Origin: Posidonia oceanica
Lineage: Eukaryota > Streptophyta > Magnoliopsida > Alismatales > Posidoniaceae
Direction: 5' to 3'
Length of the DNA: 64,000 nucleotides
Assembly: GCA_037176725.1 (NCBI GenBank)
Contig: JAZBRS010000029.1
Span: 40,558,001-40,622,000, forward strand
In this document: positions 9,868-21,556 of the stretch, in pieces
Layout: each line of letters opens with the position of its first letter
Position numbering within the stretch: the first letter of the stretch is position 1
Position numbers and translations under genes: made by a program
The notes under the pieces: generated by a model
What the model saw: the letters and a program-made list of their open reading frames with translations, nothing else
Told to the model about the DNA's origin: nothing
Databases searched by the model: none

Positions 9868-11366
9868 GCTATCAATAAACAGTCAGATCTCGCAGGTATG
9901 TAATCATTGGCAACAAGGAGAAACTGAAACTGAAAACGTAGTTCCATATGCATTTAGCAGTTGATGATGGAACATAGCAGTTAAGCACTGATAAGCAGGG
10001 GGATTTCGTTGCAGTCTTGCGGACATGGGGGCGAGGGCTGGCAGGAGATCTGGACCAGCGCAACTCGAGTGCCGTGGATGCGCTCTGCTGGGGAGAAGTA
10101 CTGTCTCAGGGCCGGAGCGTGTTGCAGAGCGGAGAGATTGGCAGGAAAGGAAGGATAGACGGGGATGCATGTATGCAGGATGCAAGTGCTATGCTTATGC
10201 GGACGAGTAGTATTAGATGAATGAATATGCTTGAATGGATTAGCATGTTCGGATGGATGGGTATGCTTGGATGGATGCTTGAATGCCCTCAGCGTGCAGA
10301 GTGCTTTGGCGCCTGCTATAGAGGAAGGGAGTGGTCCTTGACTCACTGGGCCCTACTCAGACTCTCGGCTTATTGGTGGCGCTCCGGAATAGGTGGTTGG
10401 CATTATAGGTGGTGATGTGGTGAGGACAGGCTACTGGCTGCGCTTTCAGGACCTACACCTATTCTTTCAGCTCTCTCTTTTTTTGAAAGGTTTCTCCCTC
10501 ATGGGTATGCAGTCCTTTTTCTGCCCCTAGCTAGAAGAAGGGTAAGTGTTGCTCTTGGAGGGATGTGGTAGACCCTTTTCAAGCTTAACTCCCTGGGGAT
10601 CTCTAGTGATGGTATGGGGGATAACGGTGCCTGTATTTTCGGGCTGCAACTTGCCCTTTTCTTCTTCTTTTTTTTTTTGTTTTTTGCTTTACTTGCTTTT
10701 TTCCTTCTTCTTTTTTTTTGGTTTTTGTTCTATCTCTTTTCTCTTTCTTTTTTTTTTCGCTTGTTGTTTTGCTTTTCTCTCTTTTTTTTTTTTTCAGGCT
10801 TTTGCTATCCCCATTTTGGTGGCAAAAGGAGGGAGCTTGAATTGTAATAGATTCAGGCTTTGGGTCTACTGTGTGATGGGTAGAAGGAACAGGGTTAGAC
10901 TGCACACCCCTATTTCTAGGGCCGGCCTGTGTCTTCGTCCTCTGTCCCTTGGATGTGCCCAAGCCTAGATGTCTACTCTCACCTTTTCAGATTCACATCC
11001 TAACATTTTTCTCTCGCAGAGATGTATGTCCTTACGAGATTAGACAGTTTGCCTGTCCTCACTGGTGGTGGCTCCCTCACTTGCTAAGACATCTAAGTAG
11101 TGCCGGGTGAGGCAGGGTGACTCTTTCCAGAGCAGGCAAGCACTTCCGGTTGTCATCACCGGGCCAAAGATACAATGCTTGAGAGAATGACGATGATGAT
11201 TTGAAAAGAAAGGGGGCAAGAGCTGAAAAGATGACGATGATGATGATTTAAATAGGGATGTAAGAGTTGAAAGGATGACGATGATGATTTGAAACAGAGT
11301 TGAAGCAAGAAGGTGAGAATGAAAATGCAAGTGGGAGAAGGGCATCTGCAACGGGGCCGCTTTCGG
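9868..11366 (-). other. Region between pol and the extra gene (A)
   Basis: No gene. It holds, in element order, a block conserved in B and C at 11165-11059 (including CCGGTGATGA...CCGG and tagatgtctta, ending in ggagccacca). A purine-rich tract follows on the sense strand (10797-10663, pyrimidines on the plus strand). Then come TGAATGAATG-like words at about 10220-10290. The stretch 11165-11320 has short gatgatgatttgaaa repeats. The purine tract and conserved block are both candidates for controlling expression of the downstream gene. Confidence 0.6.
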
Positions 11367-14300
11367 CTACTGATAGTACTTCTTGAGATAGCAGAGGTTG
11401 ACGGGCTCAGACTGCTCAATCTGGTCCATATCCTCAAGAGTCACAGCGCCTCCCGAGAAGATCTGTTTGACCACAAAGGGGCCGCGCCAATTGGGTCGGA
11501 ATTTCCCTCGACCGTCAGGCAAATGAATGGCACGCAAGACAAGGTCCCCTGGCTGAAAGCTTCTGGGCTGGACCTTCTTCAAGAATGCTCTGGCCATCCG
11601 CTTCTGATAGCAGTGAGCATTGTGCATGGCTTGCAATCTGCGCTCATCAATCAAGTTCAGTTGGACGCAGCGGTCTTCGACCCATTCTGCTTCTTCCAAC
11701 TCAGCTTCCCGCAGGATCCGTAGAGAGGGGATCTCCACTTCAACAGGTAACACTGCTTCCATGCCGTACACCAGAGAGTACGGGGTGGCTCCTGTAGAGG
11801 TCCGTATTGATGTCCTGTACGCCCAGAGTGCGTACGGGAGCTTGTCATGCCAATCCTTGTGGATTTCTGCCATTTTCTTCAGGATCTTGACAATGTTTTT
11901 GTTTGCAGATTCCACTGCTCCGTTCATCTGAGGCCGATAAGGCGCGGATCGATGGTGCTTGATCTTGAGACTTTGCAGGTATTCTTCGATCCTTTTGGCA
12001 ATAAAGTTTGAGCCGTTATCCGAGATGACAGAGTACGGGACCCCATACCGGGCAACAATATTGTTTCTGATAAATTTTTCTGTTGCCGCAGCGGTGACTG
12101 TCCTGTAAGAGGCCGCTTCCACCCACTTGGTAAAGTAATCGATCGCTACGAGAATGTAACGATGACCATTTGAAGCAGCAGGGTGGATGGCGCCGATGAC
12201 ATCGATCCCCCAGGTGGAGAAAGGCCATGGCGACGACATGTTGTGCAGCTGATGTGGAGGGGCCTTGATGAAGTTACCATGAATCTGACAGTTGTGGCAT
12301 CTACGCACGAACCGGCAGCAGTCGGCTTCCATGGTCTGCCAGAAATAACCTTGCAGCATGATCTTCTTGGCCAGGAGGACGCCGTTCATGTGCGGGCCAC
12401 AGGTTCCCGCATGCACTTGGAGCATTAGCATGTCAGCCTCCGACTTGTTCAGGCAGCGCAGTAGCATCTGATTGTATGACCTTCTGTATAGCTGCCCGGC
12501 CCCTAACACATACTTTGACGCCAGACGCGCCAAAGTTCTCTTGTCTGCTGCCGTGGTGTCAGGAGGAAAGTTACCAGACTTCAGGAAAGATTTTATGTCC
12601 TGATACCAGGGCTGCCCCTCTGCGCGATCCGCTTCTTCTATGCTCATGCAGTATGCAGGCTGTTCAATGCGAGTGACTGATACATCCACAGTGCTGTCTT
12701 CTGATATAGTGAGCCAGGATGCCAGAGTTGCTAGTGCGTCTGCATACGCGTTCTTTGCTCTGTTCAGGTATGTGAAGCGGATGCTCTTGAATTCTTTCAT
12801 CAGCCTCAGCAGGTGTTCGTGATACGGCACAAGCTTGGGATCTTTTGTCTTCCAATCGCCGTTCACTTGAGAAATCACCAGCATGGCATCGCCGTGCACA
12901 TGCAGCTTCTGCGCCTCATGCTCGAGGGCGACTTTCAACCCTAGGATGCATGCTTCGTATTCTGCTTCGTTGTTTGTGCAGGTGAAGGTCAGCTTCCTCG
13001 CGAAAGGAGTCATCTGTCCTTGAGGCGTGGTCAGCACTGCGCCTACGCCTCGGCCCTTCTTGTTGACTGCACCATCAAAGTAGAGCTGCCATTCCTCTGC
13101 TTCTTCAGGATCTTTCTGCTCAGAGTCCTCCATTGCAAAGAGAATGTCTTCATCAGGGAACTGCGTCTGGAGGGGTTGGTATTCAGGCAGAGGGAGGTCA
13201 GCAAGATGGTCTGCCATTGCTTGACCCTTCATGGATTTCTGTGTGACGAAGGTGATGTCGTACTGAGACAATAACACCTGCCACTTAGCACATCTGCCCA
13301 CCATGGCCGGCTTCTGGAAGAGGAATTTGATGGGATCGTGCCGGCATAAGAGTTGCACTGGGTATGCCATCATGTAGTGCCTCAGCTTCTGTGCAGCCCA
13401 GACAAGGGACAAGCAAGTCTTCTCTAGTGTTGTATACCTGACTTCGCATTCATTAAATTTCTTGCTCAGGTAGTAGATGGCGCGTTCCTTTCTACCAGAT
13501 TCATCATGCTGGCCCAAGACGGCGCCCATGGAATGCTGCGTGGTAGAAAGGTAGAGAAGCAAAGGTCTCCCCGGCGTAGGCGGGACCAGGACAGGAGGCT
13601 TGATCAGCAGCTGCTTGATCTTGGCAAATGCAGCCTGGCACTCCTCGCTCCAGTGAATCTGCGCATTCTTCCTTAAGAGCTTGAATATGGGTTCGCAGAT
13701 GGGCATAAGCTGTGCAATGAAGCGACTGATATATTGTAAACGCCCAAGCAGACTTCTGACTTCCTTTTCAGTTCTAGGGGGTGGCATGTCCACGATGGCT
13801 TGTGCTTTCAACGGGTCCACCTCAATCCCCCTTTGGCTAACAATGTAGCCGAGCAATTTGCCAGAAGATACCCCGAATACGCACTTCTTGGGATTCAGGC
13901 GCAGCTTGTACTTCCGTAGACGGTTAAAGAGCTTTCTGAGACAGGCAAGATGATTCTCGGGCTCTTTGGTTTTGGCAATCATATCGTCTACATAGACCTC
14001 CACTTCTTGGTGCATGAGGTCGTGGAATAGCGCAGTCATGGCCCTTTGATAGGTTGCACCAGCATTCTTCAGGCCGAACGGCATGACTTGGTAGCAGAAG
14101 ACTCCCCAAGGGGTGATGAATGAAGTCTTTTCCATGTCCTCTTCTGCCATTTTGATCTGATTGTATCCAGAAAAGCCGTCCATGAAGGAGAGCATCTTGT
14201 GGCCTGCTGTATTGTCGACTAGGACGTCAATGTGAGGCAATGGAAAGTCGTCCTTGGGACTCGCCTTGTTCAGGTCCCTGTAGTCGATACAGATCCGGAT

Positions 14301-17300
14301 TCGGCCATCTTTCTTGGGCACAGGTACAATGTTTGCCAGCCATTCAGGATAAAGAACGACTTTCAGAAAGTTGACTCCAAGCTGCTTCATTATCTCTTCT
14401 TTGATCATGAGCAGCCACTGCGGTCGCCATCTTCTCAATTTCTGCTTTACTGGCTTGGCATCCGGAATTAAGGACAGATTGTGCACCACTATTTCTATGT
14501 CAAGGCCGACCATATCTTCATAACTCCAGGCGAAGACATCCGCATATTCTTTCAGGAATGCGATGAATTCTGCTCGAACCTGGGTGGACAGCTGGGCACT
14601 GATGCAAACTTCTCTGACTTCCTCAGCTGTGTCGATGTTGACAACCTCCGTTTCTTCTTCGACATGGAGGTTGGGGCCTTCTGGGTCGTCGTCATAGGGC
14701 CGGAACTCGGGCAAAGGTTCGTCAGTCTCATCCATGCCCGTATCATCCTCTTCTCCATAAGCAACAAGTTCTGAGAGGATCTCTTTCTCAAACGAAGGAC
14801 TTGTGATGTCGAAAGAGTGTATATGTTCCGCTGCTTGGCCCTGGTGACGCTTCAGGATGGTCACGCTCACTCGAGTATTCTTGTAGCCTCGGTGCGCGAC
14901 CTCCATCCCAGGAACTCCTTCTACCGTTTGCTCTGGCCTGACTGGCTCTGCTGAGTGCTCTGTTGATACTGCTGAGGGCTTAGCTGACTCTACTGCTGAT
15001 ACTGCTGACTGTTCTACTGCTGAGGCTGCTGACTGCTCTACTGCTGAGGCATTCTGCTCTGTTACTGCTGCTGCATGTACTGCTGATGTTCCTCCCTCTG
15101 GGTCTTCTAGTGTGCTTGTGGAGGATACGCCAGACTGGCGGCTGATCTGGTTACTGCCGCTCGGTATATTGTTCAGGTGAGGCATGGGTTGCACAAACCA
15201 CCTAGACCTGCCTTCTGGTTGAAAAGTGATGAGCTCATCTGGTCTAGGGGAGTCCGGCGCTGCTGAGTCTTCTAGGACCATGATAGAGGCATGGTCCTCT
15301 TGCAGAGGAGGATCCGTGACTACGGCTTTCCCTTTCCTTTCTGCAGCTTGGTGATCTGCCAGGTCATCTGCTATCGACTTGAGTTGTTCTTGATAAAGCA
15401 ACTCTAAGTCGGACATCCAGGAATCGACCTGGGCTTCTATCGCCACTCCTTCTTCTTCGTCCGAGGGGGAGTCGACGTAGTAGGCGCCGGGGGCCTGCGG
15501 CACTGGCCCGGCTGGAAGACAGATCGCCGCCCTTGGAGTCTGCATGATCTGGTTCACGGGCGTGTCTGATGGTAGCAACTCTGAAGTAGATGGCCCAAAT
15601 AGACAGGCTAGCGGTGCTAAGGATGAATAAGCTGCCAGGGTCACAGTTGGAGAATAAGCGGGGGTGCTCTTCAGAGGGCTCAAGGGCCCGGAGAGTGTAG
15701 TGCTCAGTTGGCCTTTTGTATCAGGCCGTAACTGAGAGAGTGCAGCCTCTGACGCCATGGGGTCTTGCCATGAGAGCTGCTGCTGGTTGTCAGGAGAATG
15801 CGAAGCGGACTGCGCCAGCTGCATTCCTGAAGATGATGCTGGAGCGGGCTGAGCCGCGTTGCTGACTGAGCTGATAGATGGTCCCTCCAGAGATGGGGAC
15901 AGTGGCACTGATGTGGTTGTGACCGTCGGTAGCATGTTTGGTTCTGTCAGAAGGAGTGTCTCTAACTCCTGCACCGCTGCCTGAACTTGTAATGCAGATG
16001 TGGCTGCAAAAGAGTGGGAGCTTGCTTGTTCTGCCACAGGGCCTGCTGAGCTGCCTGCTATATCTGCCAGAGGGAGAGCTGAAAAGACTGACTGTGGGGC
16101 CTCTACTCTGACCACTGTTTCTGCTGAGCTGATTGGGACTGCCTCTGTTGTGCCAGACTGCTCCTCATCCGAGTAGTAGTCCTCAACACACACCCAATCC
16201 TCTGTCGGCGTCGTGGCTTGATCGTTGGTGGATCCCAGAATTCCTGCACTGGTGAAGTTAGTGAGGTCTCTGGGAATGGCTGGTGCATGGGCTTTGAGCA
16301 GGAAGCAGTGATCTTCGTTGAGCTTTGGTTCGTAGCCGAGGCCTTCCGATTTCCTTCGCTCCACTGCTACGATCGGCTCCGCGATCCCTTGGCCATGACG
16401 CCCGAGCGGCGTACCCTTTGTGTAACCCCACCTGTGACATACATTCTCGACCATTCGAAAGGGGTTACTGTGAACGGCCAAAGAGTTGACACGTTCAAGA
16501 TCAGGAACGAAGTTAACTGGCTCGCACCGGTTAACGCGATAGAGGGCTTCAGAAGTCTCGGGGTCAAACGGGATGGATTGCGAAGACACGGGAGAGACTG
16601 CTTCGATCCGCTCCTTCTCAAAGTTCTCCGCCATGACGACAATGACATCATCGCCATGACGGTACTTTATCATTCGATGGAGGGTCGAAGGAAGGACTTG
16701 ATGCTTGTGAAGCCAAGGGCGCCCAAGCAGCAGATTGAAGTTAGGCTTCAAGTCGACGACATAGAATTCTACGTCGAAGACGACCGGGCCGATAGCCAGA
16801 GGGATAATCAGAATCCCTAGAGCGTCATGGTGAGTGTTGTCAAAAGCAGTCATTCCCTTTACGGCTGGCGTGATATCCTCGGCTTTGAATCCGAGCTTGG
16901 TTGCTGTACGCAAGGGGCAGACGTTAAGGCCTGACCCGTTATCAACCAGTGTTAGGGGAATGCGGAAGTTTTTGAACTACACCGTGACGAATAGGGGCTG
17001 GTTGTGATTAATCCCCGCCGGAGGCAGTTCATCACTCGTAAAAGAGATGACCTGGGGCTCCGCGATTAATCCAACCATGCTCTCCAAGGCAGAAGGCTCA
17101 ATGGACTGGGACACACGAGCAGCCTGGAACACGCGAAGAAAAGCCTCGCGGTGTTCGGCAGAAGTGTGGATCAAGTCCCAGATGGAGATGTCGGCTTTGA
17201 CCTTCTTAAGCTGAGAGGTTAAGTCTGCTTTAGGTTGGCTTCTCCTAGCAGCTGGAGGAGTGGTTCTAGCAGGTTCTAAGGGGATAGTGGAAGGGAGCTG

Positions 17301-20227
17301 GGTTACTACAAGCTGGGTAGGGATTTGGCTAACTACGGGCTGATCCGGGGTTGGATCTGCTATGGGTTGGCTTGAGGGTGGGGGCATAACAGGTCTAGGG
17401 TGAGTTGGCCTAGTTGCCGGCACTGGGGGCCTGTAAACCCTCCCCGATCGCGTTACTTCCACACACATTTCCGTGGCGTAGCTGTAAGGGACGCGATGGG
17501 TGTCCAGGGTCAAATCGATGACGACTGGAGCACATGCTGCGAGCACAGGAGGGGTTACAGGGGACCTACAGGATACTGGGGTCTGTCTAAGGGATATGGT
17601 TGTTGTGGTGGGAAGGCTGGGGCAGGTTGAGGTCTGCCTAGGAGGTGTAGCCGAGGTCTATCTAAGGGGTATGGTTGTCGGGGTGGGAAGGCTGGGGCAG
17701 GTTGAGGTCTGCCTAGAAGGTGTGGCTGAGGTCGCCCTAAAAGGTGGATAGGGGAACTAGGCTGGGCCCTAGCTAGAAGGTGCACAGGGGATTGAGCCTG
17801 AGGGAGCACGGTGGGAGGCGCGAGAGGGTGCTCCGGCTTGGCACGCGGTCGGATCAAATGGATTCCCGACTCGGAGCCGGTAACTGCCGCGAGGTAGAGA
17901 CTGACCGGGAAAGGCTCAGAGATGTCAGAGATAAGATCGGAAGGGTCTACTTCAGAGGTAGCAGACCCAGAAGGAAAGACAGAGTGGACGCCTGAGGTTC
18001 CCGCCCCTCCCGGATAAGAGTGCTCCGGTAGAGGTTGGCGGACGATACCAGAATGCGGGGGAACAGCTGGAGATGCAGATGCATGAGTGCGTGCTTGGGT
18101 GGATGCCTCATGCGTGTCGATCACAATCGTTCCCGATTCGATCAGGTCCTGAATTGCGTTCCGCAGGGAGAAGCAATTGTCCGTCGAATGCCCGACGCTT
18201 CAATGGAAATTGCAGAAGAGGTCCGACCTGAACCAATGCGGCAGAGGGCTTGGCGGCGGACGAACCTCCGGGAACTTCAGGAGCGATGCCACCTTTGGCA
18301 AGATGACCGTGAGTGGTTCCACCAGTGGGGTGAAATTCCGCCTCTCAGTGGGTGGTCTTCTTTGCCTCGGGTACGGGCCTTGCTGAACCGGTGCGGCAGG
18401 ATAGACCGGTCTAGCGGTGGTTGTGATGTGCGGTGTGTGCGGATTCCTAGGTGCAGGAGCGTACACCATCTGAGCTGGGGCAGGCCGAGACGGCAAGTGA
18501 ACAGGCACAGCAGGAGAATCGACGAATGCAACAGCGGGTTTCGGCGAATCCTTCCTCTTCGGGCGGTTGCTGTTGCTGCCGCTGTTGTTGTTGTTGGAGA
18601 TGCTGCTGTTGGCACTGCTGCTACTGATCGCTGCCTGCTTAGCGAACGCAGAGAGAGCCGGGAAGTTGCCACTCCGCAAAGAACTCTCTACGCGCGCTCC
18701 AGCTCTGATGAGTGCCGCGAAGGTAGTGACTGGCTGAATGCTAAGCAGAGCTCCGAGAGACGGCTGCGCCCCTTTGATAACGATCTCGATAGACTCCTCG
18801 TCAGAGGGTCTATCTCGAACCTGAGAGGCAAGGGCGCGCCAGCGGCCGACGTACTCCCCGAACTGCTCGCCAGAGTTCTGCTTGATTGCGATCAAGTCCG
18901 CCCTCTTTGGGACCAGATCGAGGTTGAAGGAGTATTGCTCCAGGAACGCCTGACTGAGGTCGTTCCAAGTCTTGATGGCTGACATATCGAGTGATGTGAA
19001 CCACTTGAGTGCCGGCCCAGTCAAGCTCTTCTGGAACAAGCGGATCAGCAACCTCTCGTCAGCCTGAAGCTGAGCGAGATCACCGCAATACGCCTTCAAG
19101 TGTGCTATGGGGCAGCCCCTACCATTATACTTCTCGAAGTCCGGGATTTTGAACTTCGGAGGGAGTACCGCCTCTGGAAAGCAACAGAGGTCTCGGAATT
19201 GGTAGGTCTGGTGCTCAGTACCCTGCACTAGTCGTAGTGCTTTCTCCAAGACGTCCATCCGGTTATTGATGGGGTCTTGGATTGCTGCTGGAGGAGAGGG
19301 ATCAGCAGGGGTAGTGAGCACATACGCCGAATGGGTCGCACCTAAGTGCTCCTCCGGATCTACCATAGCGTCGCCTGGTGGAGCAACGGGATGGCCGACG
19401 TATCCGTGCTGGGGGATAGTGTATGCAGGAGTGTATGCAGGATGCTGGACTTGAGGGAGAGGAGAAGAATAAATGCCATGCTGTGCTGGGACAGGGGTAG
19501 GACGGCGGAGCACCAGTTGCTGTGCAGGCGGGGTGCCAGACAGCGAGCCAGTGAGGTACTGGGCTCCAGCCGATCCGAAGGGTTGACCACCAGAAGGAAG
19601 TGGAGCATGCTGTGCCAAGTGTTGTGCAGGAGGAGGCGGTAAACGAGCCCCCATCGTCGGAACCGTGAGCAGTTGCGATGATGGTCGAGGCGGAGGTGTA
19701 GAGGTTGATGCAAGGAATGCAGGAACTGGCCTCGGAGGAACCTCAGGAACGACAGGGACAGAAGGAGGACGAACTGATAGAGCCATGCCCTGCAGTCTCT
19801 GGGCGAGCTCCATCAGATGCTGGTACTGCGCCTCGGGCGTCTCGCCAGTGGGGACGCTGAAGTGCAGTGCCGGCGGAGGCTGAGAAACAAGTGGCACGGA
19901 CACAGACTGTCCGGGAGGGAAGGATTCTACAGAGAAGGTCGCAGCAGCGGTGGAAGGGATGCCGAAAGCGACGTATCCCTGGGACGGAGGGGGCAGTGGC
20001 GTCTCCGGAGCGCGAGTAACGGCCGTCAAGATAGATTCGGCGACCGGATCCGGAGGAAGGGAGGCTTGCCACTATCCCGGGGTGTACTGAGAACCTAGAG
20101 ACGTCAGAGGAGGAAACCCTGGCGTCGGAGGGGGAACAAGAGGGACGGAGGGAGCAACCAGAGGGGCCGGAACGGAAACACCCTCCGTGACGGGAGTAAA
20201 AGAAGGCTCACTAACGTACTGGGCCAT
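11367..20227 (-). pseudogene. gag-pol: Element A gag-pro-RT-RNH-IN polyprotein, broken
   Basis: Start chosen at 20227, in the conserved TRSRSAMAQ context shared with B and D. Domains in order: Pro-rich N-terminus; gag core (FKIPDFEKYNGRGCPIAH, about 19160 to 18750); zinc knuckle C-x2-H-x4-H-x4-C just after 18200; a conserved ADISIWDLIHTS segment (about 17190); retropepsin LVDNGSGLNVC (16950-16918); a G-patch-like glycine motif (about 16450-16330); a long acidic Ser/Ala-rich linker; RT with YVDDM (13994-13980); RNase H; a second archaeal-type RNase H (FDGAVNKKG near 13080); integrase HHCC (about 12440-12280, CHNCQ) and DDE core (SDNG, GAVESANKN). Lesions: TAG 20074-20072, TGA 18202-18200, TAA plus frameshift at 17557-17546, TAG 16979-16977. 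The 3' 5.6 kb is fully open, with no intron between protease and RT. Confidence 0.92.
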
Positions 20228-20409
20228 TGCTGACCTAGAGCGCGTGAGAACTGGGCTGCGACGGGTGTTCAAGCGGTGCTTCCTAAGAGGAGCTATCGTC
20301 GCAAGTGCGGATAGCTCGGAAAGGGAATGGTCGCGAATAGGTCGCAACAGGGGCGTCAACGAGGGTCGGTACTCAAGCTCTGGCAAAGGGAACTCGCTTA
20401 CCGATCACG

Positions 20410-20515
20410 CTGACACAACAGAAAGAAATTAGGGTTAGAGACTAAGAAGATGAATGCAAATGAGTTAGTTAAATGGCATGAATGATATGCATGCTTTCTA
20501 GTATGCCCCCCTCAC
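20410..20515 (-). other. Candidate 106-nt leader intron before gag (A)
   Basis: Donor-like TTAG|GTGAGG (GT at 20515-20514), branch-like CTAAC, and acceptor TGTGTCAG (AG at 20411-20410), just before the gag frame. Element B has an equally long candidate (28739-28844) and D a similar one. Splicing is inferred only from these signals. Confidence 0.35.
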
Positions 20516-21536
20516 CTAACTAGTGTGTCCTAGTAAGGTTGTCTACTCCGGGTATCCCTGGATGTACGGGTCACCGACTCAGGTCAGAAAAAGTAGGTCC
20601 CCTGCCTGACTCCTGGCCCAAAGCTCAGGTAATGACAGGGTGGTGCGTTGGTGGCCTCTACCCCGCCAAAGCGTGGGTGGTACCCTCTACTAACACCGAC
20701 ACGACCCCCGGACAAGGAGGGGACGGACCGACCAACTTATGCCACGCCCAAAGTAGTGGAACAAGAGGTCGAAACCGTCCTTCGTAGACTAATAGGTGGA
20801 CTCAGAGGAGAAGAATGCATGCCCTATATGATGCTTATGCAAATGATTAGAGTTTTTTATCTTGCGCTTTTTATTAACCAAAGGGAGTGAAGGATTGTTT
20901 GTAGTCTCTAGTTGCCCCTAGAAGTTCTTTTTACTTGCGTTTTTTAGTTAACAATGGGGGGAAGCAGACAAGTCTCTACTATCCTAAGCATGGCAAGTGC
21001 GAAAGGGAAGAAAATCAATCAAAATGGCAAGCAACCATCATACAACACAACAAAAGGCATGTTCATGGCATGTGCGAGTGTTTGTGAATATGATGGTGAA
21101 AAAGAAACATTCATCAAGTCAAAAGGCATGTAAGCATAGTATGTGCGTGTGTAGTGACATAGCAAGAGTGTAAAAGAAGCATTCAACATCCAAAAAGCAT
21201 GTATTTTAGCCAAACAAAGTATGTAGACATGCAATGTGCAAGAATTAGAGCGGTAATAAGCAAGTAAGATTAAGTAAGGTAAAAGTAAGCAGACTGTAAG
21301 GGAAATAAGAGCATAAGCAAGGCAGAAAGTAAATAAACAAGCAAAGGAGCACAGCCAAGCAAAAGAGAGCGCAAATCGAGGCGAAAGAGGTGCAAAACCT
21401 AAGCAAAGTAGCCATGAAGCGACTCGCTAGGCATTTGCACGGAAAAGCGAGCAAAACAGGCAAAGAAGGCACACAAGGCAGACAAAGCTGCAAAACAGGC
21501 GAGCGAAAAAGCCAAGAGCGAAAGCCGGAGTCTGGC
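20516..21536 (-). other. Element A untranslated leader with a conserved block
   Basis: No gene. The 3' part of the leader (20830-20516 in element sense) is conserved in B (28433-28738) and D (61010-61315), with shared stretches such as gagtccacct, ggcgggg(t)agaggccacc and cctgagctttgggcc. Conservation without an open frame suggests an RNA function such as packaging or translation; that is inference. 20840-21536 is ordinary leader with scattered atgcatgt and aagcaag words. Confidence 0.65.
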
Positions 21537-21555
21537 ATCCCCAGCAGAGTCGCCA
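21537..21555 (-). other. Primer-binding site of element A
   Basis: In element sense TGGCGACTCTGCTGGGGAT, one base after the LTR end TACA. It is complementary to a tRNA 3' end ending CCA; from memory this is the tRNA-Arg type used by Ogre-like elements. Confidence 0.85.
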
Positions 21556-21556
21556 C

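Noticed and set aside
18035..18982. 315-codon plus-strand frame opposite gag of A
   Set aside because: Shadow of the gag coding strand; the minus-strand frame has clear gag similarity and matching copies in B and D.
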